From Ceratodon purpureus (taxonomy: Eukaryota > Streptophyta > Bryopsida > Pseudoditrichales > Ditrichaceae): DNA of 64,000 nucleotides. Within the stretch, counting starts at the first letter, position 1. Each line of letters starts with the position of its first letter. Of this stretch, positions 50,782 to 63,288 are shown in pieces. Made by a program: the position numbers and the translations under genes. Under the pieces are notes generated by a model that saw only the letters and a program-made list of their open reading frames with translations, was not told the origin of the DNA and ran no database searches. The DNA lies in assembly GCA_014871385.1 (NCBI GenBank), contig CM026424.1, positions 11,565,115 to 11,629,114 of the forward strand, read 5' to 3'.

Positions 50782-51662
50782 TTAATCCCTAAAGGACAAT
50801 CATCCACATTTGGACTTTTTGGAATTTGGGCATGTACCTATGAATGCAATTTATATCGCGATTTTCTGAAATTTTTATTGAAGGTGGGCCGTTCGGAGAT
50901 CCTCGTGTAAGTATTTTTATTTTTCAATTCCGACATTGGGATCAAAAGTTATGAAGGTTTAAGTGTCAAACGCTGCTCGTCGGGCAGCTGCTGAAATTTT
51001 CTAAGCCACTGTGAATGCAGCAAATTCTGCCCAAAACTGCCCAAAACTGCCCAAAATTGCGAAAATCTGCGAAAATCTGCCCAAAAAATTCCACCAAAAA
51101 TTCCACCAAAAATTGAGATTTTGATATTTTTAAAAAACAAAAATTTCTATGTATAGAGAAGGCAGTAGAGCATGTTCCCACCGTTTGAATTTTTAATCCA
51201 ATTTTTTTTCATATGCTATTCTTATTGTCCAAAAACGGCCTTTGTTTGTAAATTTCAGTATACCCCCTAGCGGAAAATGATTTTTTTGGAAACCTTCCAC
51301 AACTTTTTTGAATATAATTTTTTTTTTAATACAATTAGCTAACTTAGTCTTCTTTGACGTGCATCAAAACCACCAAAATCCATAATGCAAAAAAATGGTT
51401 TTTTGGGCCTTCAAAACTCTGCTGTCCCCTTTTTTTGCAGTGAAAAAAAACTTGTTTTCCTACTTTGAACGTTATGATCTTGCAATTGGTGAAGAATGAG
51501 TGTGTGAGATTCGGTGGATATGTAGACATGGAAGTTAGCTACAAGATCTTACGGTTAGATGTACCAAAAAAGACCCCAAGTTTGCAAAATCCGCCTTGCT
51601 TTGAAGAGGGACTATTTTGAGGCAGTTTTGATGAAAAATACCCTCAGAATTTTAGGGGTTAA
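50782..51662. mobile_element. Non-autonomous TIR element, copy B
   Basis: The left end TTAATCCCTAAAG (50782-50794) matches inverted the right end TTTTAGGGGTTAA (51650-51662) with two mismatches. The interior shares GTACxxATGA near the left, a repeated CCAAAACTGCC tract, AAGATCTTACGGTTAGAT near 51545 and GGCAGTTTTGAT near 51620 with its relatives. No ORF suggests a transposase. Confidence 0.6.
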
Positions 51663-52780
51663 AGACATGATGCAGATATACTTCAAAAATCTACAAAAGT
51701 CAATGTTCACAAAAGTCAATACAAATCTTATTTGCATGATCTTAGATATTTTCTAAAAGAGAGAGAGAAACTTCGGTCTCCGGAGGAGACCAACGTGAGT
51801 TAAGTGTATGTTCGGTCCACCCCCAATCCAATTCCCACATGACAAAGGTATAGAAGTAAAGATCTACTCCCCTCTTTTGAAAGTAGACACTTTAGTCAAA
51901 ATTAACCAATAACAAAATCAATAATGGTTGGCTCTTAAGAGTTATTAAAATGTGACTTAGGGCACCAAGCTATGTTCAAAAAGATCCAAGAAAATCCTCA
52001 ACCTTCAATAAAGTATTGTAACTATTTGTCTATGGTAGTCATTTGCTACAACTGTATAACATATGGGTCACAATCACCTTTATTACATCATCAAAGCTTT
52101 CAAATGAAAAATATTATAATATGTACAAAATAAATAACTTGTATTGAAGGAATTGGGACTCACCATTGTTCAAGTAAAATCACGATCAACATAATTAAAT
52201 TGTCACTACTATAATTAAATATAAATTGTACCATAGTACTATAGTAGAGCCATCCCAAATCAAATTTTTTTCAAATAATCAATAAAATCATATGAACAAA
52301 TAAATAAAAATGCAAAACATCTTTAATTTTTTTTTTTCCTATATCTAAACTATTGAAGCCAAGTTTAGTGATTGTTTGCCTAAAAGATTAAGTTGCCAAT
52401 AATAGAAGTGCTCAAATAAAAGTAAACCAATTTAGTTAAATTAAATAAGTATTACTTTGTAGATGGTGATCCTATTATAATATTGTAATATCTATGTACA
52501 ATAATTTTTTTTGAAATTAGTCACTATTGTCAATATCCTAGTACCATGGGCACTAATTAACATACTTATATTAGTAACAATAAATGTAAGTTCAACTTTA
52601 AATTTAGATAGTCATGCAAATATTTGACTTGGTATATTGATATACATAATAACTGCCATAATACTAGTTTTCATCCATATAAATATTTCATCCCATCTTG
52701 AATTTCATCAAAACACAATAAACTTCTTCCACTATCTATGACGTGGCAGGGGGTCCATCCACAAGACCCCTTTTACCAAA
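51663..52780. other. AT-rich intergenic DNA
   Basis: No gene is recognised; the sequence is low-complexity and AT-rich. Confidence 0.45.
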
Positions 52781-53387
52781 ACTGCCCTTTAAAATAAAAC
52801 GAAATATACAATTTATACTTCCAAAAACTCTAGAAATTTGAAATCTACTCTGATTGGGTTGAAATTTTTGTGGTTCTTTCCTTCATTGACTTCAATATGT
52901 ATACTGTTTAGATTTCCAATTGGACATTTTTAGGCTACCCTTTAAGTTGTTTTAAATTTGGAGAATGTAAGGCAATTTAAGCACATCCCTTTTTCTAAAA
53001 TCAAGGATTATTTGCCTTTCTAAGCCCGTGTAAGGCTCAAACTTTGTGAGCTTATACCTAACTTCCATACCTAAAGGAATTGATGATTTTCTACATATCA
53101 AATGTGTTTGCAAAGTATAGTTTTTGGGCATCAAAACTTAGGTATATTCATGGAGGTGTCCCAAAAAAAAAACTTTTACAGTGACTTCAAATGTTATAAT
53201 CTTGCAATTTGTAAGGTGGAATGTCTTCAAAATTAGCATAAACCTTTTTGGATACACTAGGTACAAGATCCTACGGTTAAATATTCAATATAAAGTCTAA
53301 ATATAAAAAAATAGGTTTCCATTAGTAGGGGTATGTTTTTGGCAGTTTTGGCTCCAAAAACACGAATTGCCTTTAGTGGTTAAAAAA
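52781..53387. mobile_element. Non-autonomous TIR element, copy C (diverged)
   Basis: It contains ACAAGATCCTACGGTTAAAT near 53269 and GGCAGTTTTGGC near 53341, and ends in CCTTTAGTGGTTAAAA near 53371-53387, the family's internal and right-end signals in the right order. The left end is not clear; CCTTTTACCAAAACTGCCC near 52770-52787 is a candidate interior start. Confidence 0.45.
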
Positions 53388-53478
53388 TAAAATTAACATA
53401 AGTGACATAGCAACAAAACAAAACTATTCATTGAGATTAAGTTTGAGGTTCTTCATGAATTGAAGGCATACAATTTTA

Positions 53479-54165
53479 TTAACCCGTAAAGACTATTGTC
53501 CATTGGGTTTTTTGAAATCTCAAGCAAGTACATATGATGTCAATTTTGAATGTGATTTTTTGATTTTTTTTGAAGACATGGGGAATTGCATGAGCTTTAT
53601 GGAGATTTTTTCTTTATATCATAAAAGATATAGATTTTTTTCTTTTTAAATTTTCTTTTCTTCTACTTCAGGAATAGATAGAAACCTTCGTTTTGACCGC
53701 ATTGATTTACATTCTATAATATATTGAGTTAAAAAAAATTAAAATGAATATAAGCACTAATATGAACCCATGTTTGTTTTGTGATTTTTTTTGTAATGCT
53801 ACACTTTTTTTTAAATTCTCAAATTTTTGTGTACAACTAACTAACATCATGTATACCATATTAGTTGAAAAACCTGAACTTATGTAGTGCAATAGTTTTA
53901 CATGAAGAGAAGTCAAAGTTTGGTAATCCTTTTTGAGGTGAATAGAGAAATTTAGTAATGTTTTGAACTTCAAACTCTATAATCTTTTAATCCTTGTGAT
54001 CAAATTTGATGAAATTTTGTATGCTTGATCTTTTAGTAATTCTAGGTAAGATCCTTTAGTTGTAAATGCAATGAAAGCTATATTTTGGTTTTTTGTTCAT
54101 TGCTTTGGAAATGATAGTTTTAGAATGTTTTGGATAAGAAACACTCAAAGAATTTTAAGGGTTAA
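53479..54165. mobile_element. Non-autonomous TIR element, copy D
   Basis: The left end is TTAACCCGTAAAG (53479-53491), the right end AATTTTAAGGGTTAA (54151-54165). Interior similarity to copy B includes GTACATATGATGTCAATTTT and GATTTTTTGATTTTTTTTGA on the left, and AAGATCCTTTAGTTGTAAAT near 54050 on the right. It is shorter than copies A and B. Confidence 0.55.
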
Positions 54166-57096
54166 TAATCACAAACATCCTACACATTGTAACCAAAACA
54201 ATTGATGTATCTTATTGACTTTGCATTTGAAATACTTGTCTTATGTAGTAATTCAACAAATTCTATAAAATAAATTTGTGTTAGTTTCTTGCATTGTTGT
54301 AGTCACCATGATCTATAATCTTAGAAGTAAAAAGAAAATCCAACCTACAAACCATTACAAACGTCTAAGAAGCATTATGGTCATTTCAAAGGGTTTTTTT
54401 TTAGTGCATTAGTGAGTAAGCAAGCCAAACGTAGTTTTTGAGGTGGCTATCCTTTGAGATTTATTTGCTTGTAGATCCCGCCTCTTCTTTGCTTTCTATT
54501 GTGATAGAATTGTATGGTACCTTATATACTTCAAATTTCACGTTTTTATCTTCACCTCATATCTATTCATGCTTTGGGTATAAGTGTTTGGAGACGGATG
54601 TTAATTACAATTCATACTGAGCTAGAGCAGCCACTGCATATGGCTATCACACATGTTGTAATTCGATTGTATTCTGCTTTGTTCCTTAATTTGAAAGATC
54701 ATAACATGTGGTCATGATTATACTTCCATCAAATCCTTAGTACACGTGTATGGGCTGATATTATAATCTCAATTTTTACCAAAGTCTGCTACCAATGGAG
54801 TCGTATCTTAGGAGTCTACGAAAGCCTGCCTCCCTTATCCTCCTACCATACTCACTCAGGAGTCGTAACTTGCAAAACTAGACGTGTTGCTTGGCATTGA
54901 CAACATCTAGAAGATATTAATTTCCCAAAGCGCTACTTGCTCATCAGAAAGTAGTGGCATGGTCACACTCCGGATTCCGGTATAAGGGACACATTCAGGC
55001 TCCGAAATACATGTAAGCATGAGAATTTTTGAATGTGCTCCAAGGCATATCCCAAAACTCCAAATGACACAGGAAGGCACGAATGCCATTGGGAAAATAT
55101 GAAGTACTTAAACAATCCCTTCTGACATAAGAACAATAGACATGAACTGAAAAGCCACTGGTATATCCAAAGGTATCAAATCCAAGACTTTGTGAAAAGT
55201 GGGCAATCCAACTCTTAGGGAGTGTCATGAAAGAAGGTTTATAGTTGCTTGCAAAACAGTTATGAATTTTAAAGACATGGAATGGCTTATGTAGTTGCTT
55301 TCAGAACAATTGGTTTTCCGGGAGCAGTCAGCAGGCATGACAACTTGTTCCTCTTGAGCTAGGTACGACCTGATAGCGGCCTGTCACTTGACCAGCCCAC
55401 CTTCCCTTTCTATACTTGAAGACATATTTGATAGACTTGAATCTACTGTAGAGATGATATAAGACATAATCTGTTGCATCCTTGTGTGCAGTAACCAGCA
55501 TCCGGCTCAAATTCTTCACCTGCTGGATCCAAAACCAGCTATCGGGGAGAAGTTGAACTTAACCCAGTTAATATCCTCTCTTCTCTAAAGTCATTCAATA
55601 GGGGTAGATGATACTCGAATGATAATTTCACATTATCTGGGTGATACCCATGTTATACTCATGTGATTCATGGATAATTTTTAAATTTTCCAAATAGTAA
55701 ATATCTCAATGTACTGCAATTTCGGTCGGCTAGTCTGTAACTAGCTGCCGGTTCTCCAAGTGCATTGTCCAAAACCATTCATCACATGGGATGAGAGGAG
55801 CCAAGGTGGACTTGGCTGCAAAACCCATGCTGCTCCTGAAATACCCATTTGCTCTTACTGAGAAGGAACACAGGTCCACTCTGAAGATCCTCCAAAGTGT
55901 CCCAGGTCGAGTACTTTATATACCAAATTTACATGCCACAGTACAATGATACTGGATGTATATTTTGAAGACTTATAAATTAGGACCCGGAGGTGGTTGC
56001 AGGTTTTAGAAGAATAAATTTTGGGTTTTGATTTTCCCACACTAGTTAGAAATATGCCAATCTTCATGGCTAGGTTGGCATTGGAGTTACATTGCTATTT
56101 GGGTTTGAGGAAATTACCCATGGACTGCATGTTGGATTTGTTTGAATTAATGCAGGGTTCCATCTGATCCATGTGATGAATGTTTTTGGAATGGGTGTTA
56201 GTTTTTTTGTTTTTTTTAAAACGCCATTGTAAATGTCCCAGTTATAGAGTCCTTTGTTTTAATATTGGTGTTTGCAGTATGACTTCTAACTTACGAAATA
56301 CATCTGTAGCAAATTCCCCATCATTTAATGAATGATGTGCCAAGTACATGGTACATCCACATGCATATATAACAGATTCACGCATGACTCCAGGGGCCAG
56401 GGCTCCAATTTCCAAACATCTCAAGGTTCCTCGGTCCAAAATTCAAATGCCCCTGTTACCCTCAGGCTGCTTTCATCGGGTACACAAAGGTAGAGAACAA
56501 CTATTTGCATGAACACTGTAATTGAGTAAAAATATACTCGGCACGTACATTCAACATCAGCTAAAATGACTTGAAGAAAGCATGGATAGATGCTTCAAAT
56601 CATATTATACTATCCAATATATACAGTAAATATTCGTTGAAAAACATCCATATATTAACATGAGTCATACAACAAAATTATTTTCAACTATTCAACTTCA
56701 GTTTCATTTAGTATGCAAAGTCATCCAATATTTTCATCTAACAAACTAAAGTCACTCACTTGAACGATATCACATAAACCAATCTAATTCTCCTCCAAAA
56801 ATCACAAATCACTCAACACTCCTCAACCAACCACCGTCCCACTCACCCAAGGGCCAACACTCAAAACCAAACCACAACATTCCCTACAACATAAACCCAT
56901 ACAAAATGCACCTCTCCAAAACCCAACTAACATGGAGGACCGAAACAGCATCATTTCAGCACCATAAAATATACCTCATCTACTAAAATAAACTAAAACT
57001 CCCCATCGAATGATCTCCGAAGCTCCCATGAACTCCACACTGAGATGCTCCACCCCTTGCCAAAAACCAAGTGCAACCTCATGAAAAAAACAGAAC
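54166..57096. other. Intergenic, possible decayed coding fragments
   Basis: Between about 54900 and 56440 several minus-strand frames have a more protein-like composition (for example ILMLTCISEPECVPYTGI near 55000 and LVTAHKDATDYVLYHLYSRF near 55480), but they are in different frames, short, and match no family I know. They may be a dead gene or transposon. The rest shows nothing. Confidence 0.3.
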
Positions 57097-57875
57097 AAAT
57101 CAGCTCACAACTCTCCTCAGAAACCACCTGCACATCACCGGACACCACCGGACACTACCGGACACTACCGGATACCACCGGCATAATATAGCATAATTTG
57201 GCATGGAACCGGTGTGCAAGTAACTTGCCGAAGTGGTATCATGACGCATGAGCTGCGAGAAGCAAGCTGCGCAGACATCATCGATGATCGATGGCCAAAG
57301 ATAGGACCCGGGGGCTGCAGGAAATCCGCTGCACATTGCCCCTTCCATGAGGCCACTCATCAAGGTTCCAGCCGTGGCCAGTCACAGATTCCGCCCCATT
57401 CACGGGAGATTCAGCTCCGGAGGAGCTTCTGCAGCTGCATCTCCAGCTCCAGGGCTTTATTCCATCCCACACTAATGGTTTGTTCCACTGGGCGGTTCCC
57501 TCGGGAGGGAGGGAGACTTGTCCCCCGGTGGCCCGGGCGTCCCCGGAAATCCTATTATATTACCCCACCTGATCGATGCATTCTGTGCAGTAGTACCACA
57601 CTAGTAGCCATTGTCGCTCTGAGAGCTAGCCCGGGTGGTCGATGAGGATGATCATGAGGATGATGATGATGATGGCGAAGTTGTACTGACTGGAGCAAGT
57701 TCAGTGCAGGTGACAGGTGAGGATAGTTTCTGCAACGGTGTCGCCTTTCGGGTTGACTCCGGCACTGGTTGTATACGGAAAGCTTGTACTTTGATTAGGA
57801 TTTGATTGGGATCGGAGCTTGGTTTTTGGGAAGGAGGGAAGGTAGGGGGTGAGATCTTCATGTTGGTGACGGTTT
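57097..57875. other. GC-richer intergenic block with short repeats
   Basis: ACCGGACACC/ACCGGACACT repeats about five times at 57136-57180, and a GAT trinucleotide tract lies near 57643-57672. No gene is supported. Confidence 0.5.
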
Positions 57876-58360
57876 GTGATTAGTTTTTCGGGTTTGTTAC
57901 AGGGTGGGTTTGAACGTTTGGGTGTTGAGAGAGAGAGAGGTTTGGGTTGGGAATTCGGTCCTGGAGGTGGCGGTGTGGACAGGTGTGGTGGTGGAGTTGG
58001 CTTTTATTGTGGTAGAAGGAGCGGGTTTGGATTGTGTTTTTTGTGGTTTTTTTGTGTGTTTGGTTTGGGTTGAGCGTTGTCGGTCAGTCGGTGGTGAGAG
58101 GTGGTTGGAGTTCTTGGCGGAGTGTTCTTGCAGTGGGTGGCGGGGTTGGGATTCGTGGAGTGGAGTGGTGTGGTGTTGCAGCATTGGGAGTTGGTGTGGG
58201 AGAGTTGTGTATCGGGATTGGTGTGTGTGGTTTAGTAGTCGGGAGGGTTCGTTGAGGGAATTTCTCGTAGTTTGTTGGAGGAGCAGAGCGTTGGGAGAGG
58301 GGATGGGTTCATTGTGGTGGAAGAGTAGAGGGATGGGCTGTTGTTTGGGAATAGTTTTAT
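57876..58360. other. Strongly G+T-skewed segment upstream of PHT1
   Basis: The plus strand is made almost wholly of G and T with little C (GGTGTGGTGGTGGAGTTGG; TTTTTTGTGTGTTTGG). Both strands show long open frames because the composition removes stop codons; the Thr/His/Pro/Gln-rich minus reading has no family features and is not called a gene. Confidence 0.6.
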
Positions 58361-58388
58361 AAGGGCTCTGGACTTTGCTTGTCAATAT

Positions 58389-58394
58389 CACGTG
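58389..58394. promoter_or_regulatory. G-box CACGTG upstream of PHT1
   Basis: A perfect palindromic G-box lies about 415 bp before the PHT1 start. bHLH and bZIP factors bind such sites. A single hexamer is weak evidence. I saw no perfect P1BS (GNATATNC) site between 57600 and 58807. Confidence 0.25.
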
Positions 58395-58807
58395 CAGTGA
58401 CTTACGTTCCGCAGGTGTGCAGTGTTTTTGGGGCAATGTCCGTTGTGACTTTGATATTATCGGATTGTATATTATCACATCAGATTACATGACTATTTTC
58501 TTCATTGCCAAGTTGATTTTTTTGTAGTGATTTAATGTACTTAAAATCGTGGGAAGCGTCCCTCTTCCGGTTTCATAACGTCCTCTCCTGTTTAAACAAC
58601 AAAATTACCTCTCCTGTTTTCTTATTTTTCCCACTCTTCTGGATTGCCACCCTTCATTTTGCGGACATGTTAGCCAGCGACTGATTTTATGTGCAGTCTC
58701 GACGTGCTCACCAAACCTTGGGGCGGTGGATCTATGTGCAGGTTTCATTGAGCAGTTGTGAGTGAGGCCAAAGACGGTTACAGGTCGGCAAAGGAGTGAC
58801 CACCAAA

Positions 58808-61010
58808 ATGGCGGGCCGCAAGAACCTGGAAGTGCTGACAGCGTTGGATGTGGCGAAGACGCAATGGTACCATTTCACCACCATCATCATCGCGGGAATG
58901 GGATTTTTCACGGATGCATATGATCTTTTTTGCATCTCCATCGTCACCAAGCTTCTGGGACGGATCTACTACTACAATCCCGCAATTAAGAAGCCGGGAG
59001 TCGTCCCTGCTGGCGTGAACTCCGCGCTGAATGGAGTCGCCCTCGTGGGTACCCTGTTCGGGCAACTCTTCTTCGGCTGGCTGGGTGACAAACTTGGACG
59101 CAAGAAGGTGTACGGTATCACCCTCTTGATCATGATCATCTTCTCCCTCGCCTCAGGGTGCTCGTTCGGCACCACCCCGAAGGCCGTCATGACCACTCTC
59201 TGCTTCTTCAGGTCAGATTATCACCTCTACACACTGCTGATCATTTCTGACAAGTTTCCTCGCCTGCTTAGCTCATGCCAGCTCTAAAATTATACTTTTC
59301 TACGCCCTTCATGTCACGATGGTCCATTTCCAGTAATACAGCAGTTGCTTTTTTTTTATAGAAAAGTTACTGTTTTCTTTGTAAGACGAATCCTGGTGTT
59401 CGTGATGTTGTGAAATTAATTGTGATTAGCACGATTCACTTCTTATAAATGCTTGCACCTGCTGTTCGTTTTGGCATTTCCTCTATGTTCAGTGTGTCCA
59501 GTGAATAAGTAATGGTTATCTTCTAATGGCTTTTGTCATGATGTTGCAATGGTATTGATGATGATGTGTTGTGTTGTATTAATGGACCAGGTTTTGGCTT
59601 GGATTTGGTATTGGAGGAGATTATCCATTGAGTGCTACGATCATGAGCGAGTACGCCAACACGAAGACTCGAGGAGCTTTTGTGGCCGCTGTGTTCGCAA
59701 TGCAAGGAATCGGAATTCTGGCCGCAGGAGCCGTCGGCATCATATCGTCCTCCATCTTCAACCACATTTATCATGTGCCAATCTTCAACGTCGACCCCGT
59801 CGCATCCACCCCCCATCAAGCCGACTTCCTGTGGCGTTTCATCTTTGCTCTGGGCGCCTTCCCCGCCCTCGCCACCTTCTACTACCGTATGAAGATGCCC
59901 GAGACCGCTCGTTACACTGCGCTCATCGAGGGCAACCAGAAGCAGGCCGCCGCAGACATGGGCAAGGTGCTCCAAATCCACATCGATGCCGACACCAACA
60001 GCGCTCCCGAGCCCCACCTCCAGTACAAGCTCTTCTCCGCCGAGTTCATGCGTCGTCATGGAGTCCACCTCCTCGGTACCACCAGCTGCTGGTTCTTCCT
60101 TGACGTTGGTAAACACCCTCGGGCCTCATCCATTCCTTTCTCTGGTCCAACAGTTTTCCTCCGCTTATGTGCATTTTGGTATTTGTAAAATCTTGTATGT
60201 GATTCATGATCATTGCTGTGAGCATTTGCATGGAGCTGATGGTTGTCTTATTAATTAGGTGATACTTATATTATTATGCCCGCTTGATAATATAATATTG
60301 ATGTGATGCTCTGTGTGTGTGTTCCAGCCTTCTACTCGCAGAACTTGTTCCAGAAAGATGTGTTCTCCGCCATCGGATGGATCCCAGCTGCGGGCACGAT
60401 GAGCGCCGTGCAGGAAGTCTACCGGATCGCGAGAGCACAGACCTTGATCGCTCTCTGCTCGACTGTGCCCGGCTACTGGGTCACCGTAGCCCTGATCGAC
60501 CACATCGGAAGGTGGATCATCCAACTCCAGGGATTCTTCTTCATGACCGTGTTTATGTTTTCGCTCGCCATCCCCTACGACACACTCAAGGCCCACAACC
60601 ACATCGGGTTCGTGATCCTGTATGCACTGACCTTCTTCTTCGCCAACTTCGGCCCCAACTCCACCACTTTCATCGTCCCAGCCGAGCTCTTCCCCGCTCG
60701 GTTCAGGTCGACTTGTCACGGTATCTCGGCTGCGGCAGGGAAGGCTGGTGCGATTGTGGGCGCGTTCGGGTTCTTGTACGCATCACAGAACCAGGATCCA
60801 AAGCTTGTGGACGCTGGGTACCACAAGGGTATCGGCATCAAGAATACTTTGATTGCTTTGGGTGTGATCAACGCCTTGGGCTTCCTCTGCACGTTCATGG
60901 TCCCGGAGACAAATCAGAGGTCACTGGAGGAAATTTCTGGAGAGAATGAGGAGGACGCAGCGGTGGAGCCCGTTCACGATAAGGCTCCGCGTCCTATTGT
61001 TGGCATGTAA
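58808..61010 (+). CDS. PHT1-family high-affinity phosphate transporter
   Basis: Three exons, 58808-59211, 59591-60108 and 60328-61010 (TAA), join in frame to 534 residues, normal for PHT1. This major-facilitator protein co-transports H+ and phosphate across the plasma membrane. Visible hallmarks are the N-terminus [35 protein letters not shown] (Asp36 and Asp39), [14 protein letters not shown] between TM2 and TM3, and the signature [13 protein letters not shown] (143-155, with Asp145), matching the proton/phosphate-site aspartates of the fungal homologue PiPT. A hydrophilic central loop (about residues 245-285) and twelve TM segments follow, then [14 protein letters not shown] and a short acidic C-tail. 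ATG 58808 fits the family N-terminus exactly. No lesion is seen. Confidence 0.97.
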
Positions 61011-63136
61011 TTCATGGCCACCAACAGGCTGTGTCGAATCATAATGGACACAACCCAACCATGAAGATCAGTAGCAACTTGAATTAACAGAATTTTTTGA
61101 TTCCATGTGGCAATCAGCTGCTGATCGGATCTCACACAATAGTTGATCATGTATACTTCCACCCGTCTGGTGTTTGAACTTTGAAATTTGAGGCTACGGC
61201 TTCGGTTAACACTGTAGACTTCAGATTTTTTAAATTTTTTCTTTCTGTTTTTGTATGGTGTAGTAGTATGGATCGTTCTCAGAAAAATCAGTCAAATAAT
61301 GAGTTAAACAGACTCATGTCAAAAGAAAAATCCAGTTAATTAAAGTTTTTACAAACCTTGTTCAGTGGGAGTTGATTTGAAAACAGCCTTGATAAGCATG
61401 GAATGGAATTCTTTGTAAGATGTTCTTGTTGTAATCAATCATGTGGACAGATGCGGCATTCTGAATTTGAAAGACGCGGCATTCTGTTATTATTATCATA
61501 CTCAAATCTATCAAACTTGATGAACATGTGCTGTATTCCTATATTACTCTGTCCTGTAGAAGTGGCCTACACACTCTGCAATGAGGTCCTCGATGCAAGA
61601 CATTTACCCAAATTTGACATTAGGAAAGCAGATCCGCTGCCAGTGAAAGCTGGTAAATTGCCATTGGAATCAGCAGTATCAGCTTGAAATTTGCACACAA
61701 AACTAGAGCTGCTTAGTGAAATGAATGAGAGCCATATTTTACTTCTCACTACTGAGATGAAGTGTGTTCTCAGCAGTGTCTAGAAGAAGAAAACAAATTC
61801 CTTCAATGGAAGTTTTTTAGAAAAGAGCTGCAATCTGATCGTCAGATTTGAAAAGTATACCTTATCAGTCCCAACTGCCAACATTGATCGAAATAATAGA
61901 ATTCATCCCCCCTTCACGTTAGAAACCAAGCACCCATGCACGGTCCTGTTAGGCATCACCAAATGTTACTGGAGTGTGATAAATAGATCTTAAGAAACTG
62001 GAATACAAACAACGTTGCCCCTTTGCATGATCACTACTACTGACGTATGCAACAATTCGGATGGGGAGGATCAACACCTAGCTATAGAGGACTGATAACG
62101 ATGATCATACTGCTTCCCTTAGAGCAATTAGTATTCTCATGATTTTGAGCCCAGCAGCAATCTCGCCTTCTGTTACAAGATGCTTCATCAGTTAAAACTA
62201 TGTCGAAATTATGCACGAGGTCAGGATCTGTGATGACAAATTTGGTGTGTAAATATTAGCACACACGGAAGAGTCTTCAACTGCAGTAACTAGGATATGT
62301 AATGTACAATAATCAACCATGTGAATTTTTCTTACGTAATTGCTTAAAACCTCAGAAGAAAGGAAGTCTTATCTTCCTGGTAAGTTCCACCAGTGGTACA
62401 CAGTCCTCAATGACACTTCGAAAAAAAATTGCATTGCATGGTCCAGTGAAAAAACATATCTCTAAGCACAGATACCAAGCACGCAATGGATCTGCAAAAA
62501 ATAGGTCAACTAGGAGGCAAGATTCCTACAGTGGAGGCTCTTGCCACACCAATTGAATTTGAGAAACCAAACTTCCCAATCAAAAAAATTCACACATTCG
62601 GTGAGGAAGTCAAGACACTCAACATTCCAACTTGCGCATGAGAAACTTCGAATGTTTGTCTCAACTGCCGTCTGTGCGAGACTGTGTCCAAGGCAGAGAA
62701 TTGCCTTGCCTTGTTGACTGTGGCAACATCCACGAGTTTGTTCCAAGCCAAAGGAAACACAACTGGGTGGCCCAATTTGGCAATACATGCAGTTTAAAAA
62801 TAGTTGTGAATATTCATGAATCTGAATCCATTTTGTCTCTCATGGTGGCCCCTATATGGACATGGGATGTATGTGACACGGTGACTGAAATGCTGGATCT
62901 ATAATTGAAGATTCAATTAAGATCCAGCGAAGATTCAATCGATGGCCCATGTGAATTTTGGTTCCTTCAATCAGACAAGATTCAATGGATGAGAAGTTTG
63001 CCAGAGACTTTGCAATGCAGTGTAGAGTTTTTGGTGTAAGGGGGACTGTTTCGTTCAGGAGCAGGTCAACATTAGCAAACTTATGTATGGATTGGATTAA
63101 ATCTGGGTTGCAATTATGACCCAGAGGAAGGTGTCT

Positions 63137-63139
<3 letters not shown>
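61011..63139. other. PHT1 3' flank and intergenic DNA
   Basis: It begins with the PHT1 3' UTR. No gene is recognised up to the LINE tail; short frames on both strands lack family features. Confidence 0.45.
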
Positions 63140-63182
<43 letters not shown>

Positions 63183-63288
63183 ACACAAATAAAGGGAGGC
63201 CCTTTATTGCAAAAGAGAAACAACGCACAAATACAACCCATCCCCGCCAGTTCCGGCGAGGAGGGAAAAAGGAAAAGACACAGACAGA

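Noticed and set aside
57897..58478. 193-codon minus-strand open frame upstream of PHT1
   Set aside because: Thr/His/Pro/Gln-rich product from a strand-skewed segment where stop codons are composition-depleted; the opposite strand is equally open and no family motif is present.
57600..58807. P1BS phosphate-starvation element (GNATATNC) sought upstream of PHT1
   Set aside because: No perfect match seen; the closest strings miss the final C.
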